This document shows, piece after piece, positions 57,552 to 64,000 of a DNA stretch of 64,000 nucleotides. The DNA is from Cryptomeria japonica (Eukaryota > Streptophyta > Pinopsida > Cupressales > Cupressaceae): contig NC_081408.1 in assembly GCF_030272615.1 (NCBI RefSeq), positions 62,926,614 to 62,990,613 of the forward strand. The letters are read 5' to 3'. The position numbers and the translations under genes are program-made. Position 1 is the stretch's first letter; each line of letters begins with the position of its first letter. The notes beneath the pieces are model-generated. The model ran no database searches. It was not told the origin of the DNA and saw only the letters and a list, made by a program, of their open reading frames with translations.

Positions 57552-59841
57552 CTAAAACTTCATGACATTTCTTAGTGTAGGTATAGCTCTCAGTGGCACA
57601 GTTTTTAGTAATGTCATACCAAATGTCTCAGACATATCAATACCTGCCTGATTGTCCATAGGGATGGACCAATTGAAGGCTTGCACCAACGATCCCACCA
57701 CCAAATGAACCATTCTCTGTGCCAGTGGAAGCCCAATGCATATCCTTCTTCCTGCCCCAAATGGTATAAATTCAAAATCCTGACCTTTGTAATCAATGTT
57801 ATATTCCAGAAACCTATCTGGATTAAAATTCAAAGGATCTTTCCACGCAGTAGGGTCTCTCCCAAGGCTCCATACATTCACAATCACCTGGGTATTCTCG
57901 GGAACAAGAAATCCATTAATCTCACAAGACATATCTGCCTTTCTAAAGATGAGTGGGGCTGCAGGGTGTAATCTTAACACTTCCTTCACTACTGCTCGGA
58001 GATATGGAAGGTTTCCTATGTCTGCCTCCTCCATTCTTCTCTCTACGCCCACAACATCATCCAGCTCTGCTTGGACTTTCCTCATGACTATTGGGTTTCT
58101 CAGAAGCTCTGCCATTGTCCATTCAATTGTTCCTGAAATTGTGTCGGTACCTGCAGTAAACATGTCCTGCCAAAACAAGAAATTGGGCAGTGTTATTAAT
58201 AATGAGAAAACTCTGAACAATTAATTTGTCTTGAGTTTTAAGAAAGATCCAAGCAATTTTTCTGGGAGAAGAAGCAGTAATGGTCATGAGTAGACTGCCC
58301 TGTAGTAGAATGTTCCACGTAATAATAGAGATCACATTAAGATAGTTAAAATTGATAGAAACCACTACTCACCATCAGGATGTATCATAACATTCACAAA
58401 AAGTCTATGATGCATTTTTATCTTATTTATTAATTAATTAAAAATATTCTAAATTTTCGGTTTTTGATGGATGAGAATGATTTGGATCTTAAGAAATTCC
58501 AAGCATAAACTGGACTATTAAATTCATGAGAAAACCTGCGCTCAGCCACGTTCATTAATAGAAAGCTTCTCTTCATATGAATTCATATATGATTTACTTT
58601 TTCTTAGACTTAATATATTTACACACCCAGGTCCCATATAATTGATAAGTCCTCCCTTTTCAAAATTTAAAAACAGAATTTTTAAAAGATCGCCACATCC
58701 ATCAACAGAAAGCTTCTCTCCATATAAATTCAGGGATGACTTACCTTTTTTTTCGCTTATATATTTACACCGCTCTTATGATTGCCAAGTACTTACTTTT
58801 CAAAAATTGTACAGATAAAATCTTCTCAACACACTTCTTTTAAGAGAAAGTAGGGAATATAAGTTCACTTGAGAAGTATCTAGATGGAGCATGAAATATG
58901 AAAGAAAAATCATTCAAAGTAATCCAGCTTACCATAAGCATTGCTTTGATGTTCTCTAGACTAAGTTGTGTACCATCTTCTCTCAAATCCAACATTACAT
59001 CCAGAAAATCCTTCACATCATTACCGCTGCACTGCATATTAGCCCTCTGTGCTAGTCGCTCCTCAATAAGTCTGTTATACATGTTATCAAAACGCTGGGA
59101 CAAAATCTTAGTTTTAATGCTCGGCCCCTGAAGATCGAACCTCCTCAGAAAAGGAAACAAATCAGATAAGGTTAGAATCCCTGCCAACTTGAGGGCTTCC
59201 CACACCATGCCCTTAAACTCTGCAGCTTGTGCAGAGCCTGGCTCAAGCAGTTCTTTGCCGCAAACCATCTGACCCACAAGGCTAAGAGACATCATAAAGG
59301 CCCTTTCACCGATCTTCACACTATTCCCCTGTTTACAATCCTCCAATATGCAATCAATAGTCTTGCATACCTCCTCTGTTCTCAAATGCTGCAGAGCATC
59401 GAGCCTTTTGGCACTAAAAATCTCTGTGTTGCAGATCCTTCTAAGCAAGCGCCAATGAGGGCCATTAGGACTCATTATTAGACTTGTGCCTTGGTAGTAT
59501 AATGTCCTTGCAGCTGTATTGATTGTCCTGCTTGAGAACCTGTGGTCATTGTTCTTCAGTACTTCTCTTGCCATGGATGGAGATGACACAACAAATGCTG
59601 TCTGCATGCCCAATTTGATGGTCATGAGAGGCCCATATTTCTGAGCAAGGAGGGAAAGAGATCTGTTGGGTTTGTCCCCAAGCTGAGGGAGGTTCCCTAT
59701 GAAAGGCCATCCAGGAGGACCTGGTGGTAATGGTAATGCCAAACTCCTCTTATTCCTCTTCTTCAGAAAAGTGAGGAGTATTAGTAGGAGAACTCCTGCA
59801 ACTAGGGAGTACGTTGATGAAGGAACACTGATTGAATCCAT
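57552..59841 (-). CDS. Cytochrome P450 (CYP71 clan, CYP76-like), two exons
   Basis: Exon 1 (59841-58933, 303 codons) and exon 2 (58166-57552, 204 codons plus stop) give 507 residues, the usual length for a plant microsomal P450. An N-terminal membrane anchor (residues about 10-27, SLVAGVLLLILLTFL) is followed by a basic patch and the proline hinge LPPGPPGWPFIGNLP. Later come WRLLRRIC (C-helix), the oxygen-binding I-helix AGTDT directly at the start of exon 2, KEVLR (ExxR), NPDRF and the heme loop FGAGRRICIG with its cysteine ligand. The intron position just before the AGTDT block is the one common in this clan. It would hydroxylate a small lipophilic compound at the ER with a P450 reductase; the substrate cannot be told. 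All key residues are present and no break is seen. The FGAGRRICIGLPLAQRMVHL context resembles CYP76 members; family assignment is tentative. Confidence 0.93.
58167..58932 (-). other. P450 intron
   Basis: This is 766 bases, donor GTAAGC after AAMLM-type codons (phase 0), acceptor TTTTGGCAG before GACATG. It is AT-rich with no nested element visible. The open stretches across it are extensions of the exons. Confidence 0.9.
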
Positions 59842-59929
59842 GACACACTAGAATAACGAACGAATTCAATGAACTTTTACTCAATTGGGCATGTGGGCAT
59901 CAGAACATTGAACGAACTTCTGATCAAGA

Positions 59930-60180
59930 AATCTTTCAGTGAACTTGTGCTCGAAATGGGTGTGTCGGAAATAAAGCATTCCATGAATTAGTGCTCAATT
60001 ATTGCTCAAAACAGTATGTAAGAAAGAATTCAATGAATTTGGAATTTTGTGGACAAAACAGTACGTAAGAAATTATGTGGATAAGAAATTATCCAATGAA
60101 TTTGTGCTCAAAGATATGTGTGGATAAGAAATTATCCAATGAATTTGTGCTCAAGTGATATCTCACATTGACAGCCATGC
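59930..60180 (-). repeat. P450 upstream segment, also at 25.8 kb
   Basis: Internally repetitive (AATTATCCAATGAATTTGTG, twice) and similar to 25805-26060. It lies about 90-340 bases upstream of the P450 start codon, so it may contain promoter sequence. No certain TATA box was found; CTATATGAA (complement) near 60210 is a weak candidate. Confidence 0.55.
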
Positions 60181-60429
60181 GAGGGTGATGATTTTTGAGC
60201 TGAATTCGGTGTTCATATAGAGTTTTTTAATTAGCCGATAGGCTTGTATTACGTGGGCCACCGGAAGTGTCTCACATCGGTTTTTTACTATTATAGTTAC
60301 CGATAGAAATAGTGTTAGTGTTACATTTCAATTAGTACTATAGTTAGGGTTAGTATTATGGTTAAGTTGATGTGTGTTAAACTAGTGTTAAGATGTAATT
60401 AAGGTTATCTTTCTCTCTTCAATCATAAT

Positions 60430-60640
60430 TATGATCATAATATTAACCCTAATCTTTATATTATTCCCAACCTTCAAACCTAATTCTAACTTTAAGCCGA
60501 ATGTTAACCATGATTCAATTTCTAATCATAACCTTAAACTTAATCCTAACCAACCCCTAACTTTAACCCTAATTTTAACTTTAACTCTAACCCTTACCCT
60601 ATACCTAACCTTAACACTAAACCTAACTCTAACAATGAAG
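60430..60640. repeat. Degenerate CYTAAC (telomere-like) tract
   Basis: About 210 bases contain AACCCTAA, TAACTTTAACCC and CCTAACCTTAAC-type words in variable spacing. Plant telomeres are (CCCTAAA)n; here only a few exact CCCTAA units remain. It may be an old interstitial telomere-like tract or a simple repeat. Confidence 0.55.
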
Positions 60641-61454
60641 ATATATCAATGATCAAGACCAGATCTATTTCATAAGTTAAATGTTTCCTTATATTCTAAA
60701 CATGATACGTAGACAATGAAGGATCCTAGGGGACTTATGAGTAGGATCTCAACTATTGATATATTCTTACTATGACTTACTATAAATTATAATTAGCTTT
60801 TTCTTATGTACCATTCAATATATTATTTAACGTATATATAACTATTGGTGTAACCATTGCACCTCTTTTTGATGCATTTGCTAGTAGTAGGTAATATTAA
60901 AAATCTTCAACTTTCTTTCATCCTACTTTAAATCTAACAATTTAAAAGATTAAAGTTCTTCAAAACTACAATTCTAGTTTTTATCCTATAAGAATTTATA
61001 AATATAGTCTATAAAGTACATCTAACACCCTACAAGGGACAAATTGGTCTAAAGCATAACTATTATTCAATATGTTTGTTTCTTGTTTCTATATTTTTGT
61101 TTCTATCATTTATACTGTTAGATTCTATGGGGAGTTCTCTAGGTTAGTAGCTATTCTCCTTGTAAAATGGCATGGTAGTAGATATTCTCTTTGTAAAACA
61201 ACATGCTAAATCATAATAAGACATTGTGGCTCGTCCCTCATACAATGACATGATGGTAGCGATTAGATGAGAAAAGTGTACACTACACGAATGTTTTAGT
61301 AGCTGACATTTTGTCTTGTGCCCCATTTTCAACCATGGCCATGTAGTGATGTGGGCTTGGATGCTGGATTTTTACAAAATGTTGTCAAAATTATTGTGCT
61401 TTCATTTGCACATGACACTTGACATGCTAAGATAACTCTATTTTTTTATGCTTG
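60641..61454. other. Spacer without recognisable features
   Basis: AT-rich. A short duplicated phrase (GTAGYTATTCTCYTTGTAAAA) occurs at 61145-61200. No gene seen. Confidence 0.55.
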
Positions 61455-62075
61455 GATTGCCTAATAAGTTTTGGTGTTTTTTGGCTTTACTATTTAAACA
61501 ATTGCCAATGAAAGTTGACTTTTTTATTGAAATTTAAAGATGATTATGTTAAGTTATTTTTCAAATGACAAAGGTAAAATGTTATTAAAAAAAAAAATGA
61601 TTTTTTAAATTTAACTAGAAATAGGATTCTTTTGTAGTCTAGTAATCTACTTTCTGGTTATTTAATTAGACAATCTAATTTTATAAACTATTTTTTATAG
61701 AATTATATAAATATATAGATTATTTGTTAAGATTGGTTCCTTTTGTCCTTTGGATTCCAATTTTTTATCTATTCTCTCTCCCATAAATTTATTCAAGCTC
61801 TTTTATTCTATTTCTAATTCACCACAAATTTCCTTTATAGCCTCTATAAAGTTCATATTCATTAGAACTATCCAAAAAATGCAATATCACATTCATATCT
61901 ATTTTCAAAACACTTGGCATCTTGGCAATGCAACATGTCATTTATCTCCTCCAATGTACAATGACAAAAAACAATAGTGTTGGACATCTCATATGGTTTT
62001 GTTGGTAGTCATAATACCCTACACACAAGAAAAACATCCAAACATAGGAATCTCATTCTCCAATATGTGAACTAA
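61455..62075 (+). repeat. Dispersed segment A, copy 2
   Basis: This aligns in order with 24975-25545, in the same direction, including TATCTATTCTC, TTATAGCCTCTATAAAGTTC, AACTATCCAAAAAATGCAA and AGGAATCTCAT. Small indels separate the copies. Confidence 0.75.
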
Positions 62076-64000
62076 CAATTATATGCATATTTAAATACAA
62101 AAGATAAAGAAATAAAATACGACACAGATAACACAGAGATTTAATGTGGTTCACCCAGAATGGGTTACGTCCACCATACACAGTCGTCCAATCTTTTTTA
62201 TTATCCAAGAAAAATAGTACATCAACCTTACAATGCCTTAAGCATCCCAGCCGCTTATAACATGCATTTTTAGGGCAACAAACAAAGTCGGCCTTTTTAG
62301 GATTTTATTACAATGTCAATTTTATTACAATGTCGGTTTTTGCTCGCTTTCCCAGGGCCCGGACCCCGATGAGAATACGTGTTGAGTGTACAGTACTTTG
62401 CTGATCAGTCGCCACATATAAACACCATCTTGATCAACTTAGATTGCTCAAGTATCAACATCTTCATGAATACATGAAATGATGGTGGAGTGTAGGAGGC
62501 ACCTTCAGCCAACCGATGGGTGTGAAAGCTAGAAACAAAGGCTGCATACTTTGATGGAAGCTTGTCCAACTGGTTGTAAACTGATGTATAGTGGATTATC
62601 TCTCATCGGTTTGTGCTACGTTGTCTAGGTATCTCCTCCAAGCTACACAAGAACCATCCAATTATTCTACATCTCACACCCTCCAAGGGTCTATAAGACT
62701 TACCCTCTTTGACCTTCCCAAGGTCCTTAGGCTAGCATAAGCTCTTCTTTTTTTGTGAGTTCCTTTTTCTTGATTCAGAGACCTTATTTTTTTTCACTCC
62801 CTTTCACACTCAACCGGAGAGTTCAAACCCTCTACCATAGGATCTTCATTCCCACACTACACACATTAGGTTGGATGATTTTGGATGAATTCCCAACCCT
62901 ATTCCTTACTCAGGAGCTTCTGACACTTACCAGTTTGATTTTTTACAAACAGACTGCACTTTTAGGCTTAACTGGTTCTAGTAGCTCTGACAGTAAGGTT
63001 TTCTGCATCCACTGGTTAAACTTCCTAAACAATCATATGAACTCCTTTACTTTCCAAACACCTTTTTAGGGTTTACATACATTATCTCAAAACTAGAAGT
63101 AGGTTTTTTCACTAACATATCTAACCCTTTATCGATTAACTAGGCCTAATTGCTCCTTTCTAGGCCTTAAAAATAGGGATTGGTTAAAACTCCTTCACCA
63201 GTCTAATTACCTAACGCTTGCCAATTCAACGTGCCAAGCTTAGGGTATGGTGGCAAATCTTTGATTTGGCTTCCCTAGACTCAAAACCAAATAGAAAACA
63301 TAAAATACATTGCAACCTAACATTCTACAAGGTTTCAAAGTGGTAATCCACCATGGAACATTAGGTTGGAGCCATTTTACTCTCAAAACCATAGTTTTTA
63401 GGGCTCTTGAACCCACATGCAACAAAATGAAGATTATTTACAACCTATAGCACTTCAAGACTCCAAATCAAAAAAAAAATGAAGGTAAGACACTAGTATA
63501 ACAATCCATGACCCTGTTTTGGGATTCTCAATCCATATAGGTCATACGAACTTCCAAACAACAACAAAAACTTGGAAGAATGCACCAAATAGGAAACCAA
63601 AACTTGTTTATTTGCTTCAGATATTCAATAAATTTAAACAATTGTTTGTCATCAATATTTCCAAGCCTTATAATGGCCTTGGAGTAGTTACAAATTCTCA
63701 CAACCAACTATGACAACCAGCTAACCATTGGTGTGAAAAATGTTGCAAAGTTCTTGTGAGCAACTTTTGCAATTTGTTGCACAAGTGAGCAACTTTTCTC
63801 AAACCCAAACTTGGTGTTTGTCAAATGACTCATATGACCTTAACAACCTCAAAACAACATCAACCAACCTACATTAACAAAAAAAACTATTTATCCTATT
63901 AAGTGCTCTACCTGGCACCCTTAAGAGCTCATATGCCAACTTTGGCCAAACAAAGATTCTTAGGGCCCTTACAATCATTTGAGCACACACTCAATGGCCT
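62076..64000. other. Unassigned, possibly retroelement-derived
   Basis: GATTTAATGTGGTTCACCC followed by GGGTTACGTCCACC (62145-62175) resembles a phrase common in plant repeats, by recollection only. No LTR pair, terminus or coding domain could be defined before the window ends. Open stretches at 62755-63069 and 63519-63713 show no domain. Confidence 0.35.

Noticed and set aside
58123-58365. A separate small gene on the minus strand
   Set aside because: It lies in the P450 intron and overlaps the start of exon 2 in another frame.
62145-62175. A tRNA-like T-loop (GTGGTTCACCC)
   Set aside because: No acceptor stem or anticodon arm could be drawn around it, and the phrase looks like one common in plant repeats.

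Overview
The window is a gene-poor stretch of plant nuclear DNA from a large, repeat-filled genome. The evidence is plant-type Ty1/copia and Ty3/gypsy retrotransposons, plant mobile domain (PMD) genes, a plant CYP71-clan cytochrome P450 with one intron, and AT-rich spacers with long microsatellites. The nesting and decay would fit a gymnosperm such as a conifer, but that is inference and the species cannot be named from the sequence alone. Only one likely host gene is visible, the P450 near 57.5-59.8 kb on the minus strand. Everything from 1 to about 54.8 kb, apart from about 3.2 kb of spacer at 24952-28137, is made of five transposable elements in two nests.

Nest 1 (1-24951). A Ty1/copia element on the plus strand enters from the left edge and ends in its 3' LTR (23503-24951). 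Its pol frame is cut twice. At 634-13971 sits a 13.3-kb LTR retrotransposon with 1722-bp LTRs and a 5-bp target duplication. It has no pol. It carries a decayed Gln/Pro/Ser-rich ORF of unknown function in the sense direction and a decayed PMD gene in antisense. At 14299-22953 sits an 8.65-kb DNA transposon with inverted termini, a 4-bp target duplication, a broken multi-exon DDE-type transposase gene and a 2.4-kb hairpin-rich higher-order repeat array.

Nest 2 (28142-54834). A second DNA transposon of the same kind (inverted termini beginning GGG, 4-bp duplication AGAT, related transposase on the minus strand, an extra multi-exon gene on the plus strand) has received a 15.9-kb Ty3/gypsy element at 30443-46311 inside one intron of the extra gene. 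The gypsy element has gag, protease, a G-patch, RT, RNase H, a second archaeal-type RNase H and integrase, so it belongs to the Tat group. It is dead: about a dozen in-frame stops, one frameshift, and two integrase catalytic residues replaced. Downstream of pol it has an antisense PMD gene laid out like that of the pol-less element in nest 1. The two LTR elements also share a polypurine tract, leader blocks and a recurrent GCGYCTGTG-like motif.

Right part (54839-64000). It holds the apparently intact P450, the degenerate repeats around it, segments also found at 24.9-26.1 kb (suggesting a duplication that included P450 flanking sequence), a degenerate telomere-like tract, and unassigned repeat-like sequence to the end.

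The most notable observations are: the antisense PMD gene kept by both a pol-bearing and a pol-less element; the motif shared by the sense leader and the intron of the antisense gene; two members of one DNA-transposon superfamily (4-bp duplication, GRG termini, HGKG-type transposase) with similar hairpin arrays; and an unknown spliced accessory gene in one of them.
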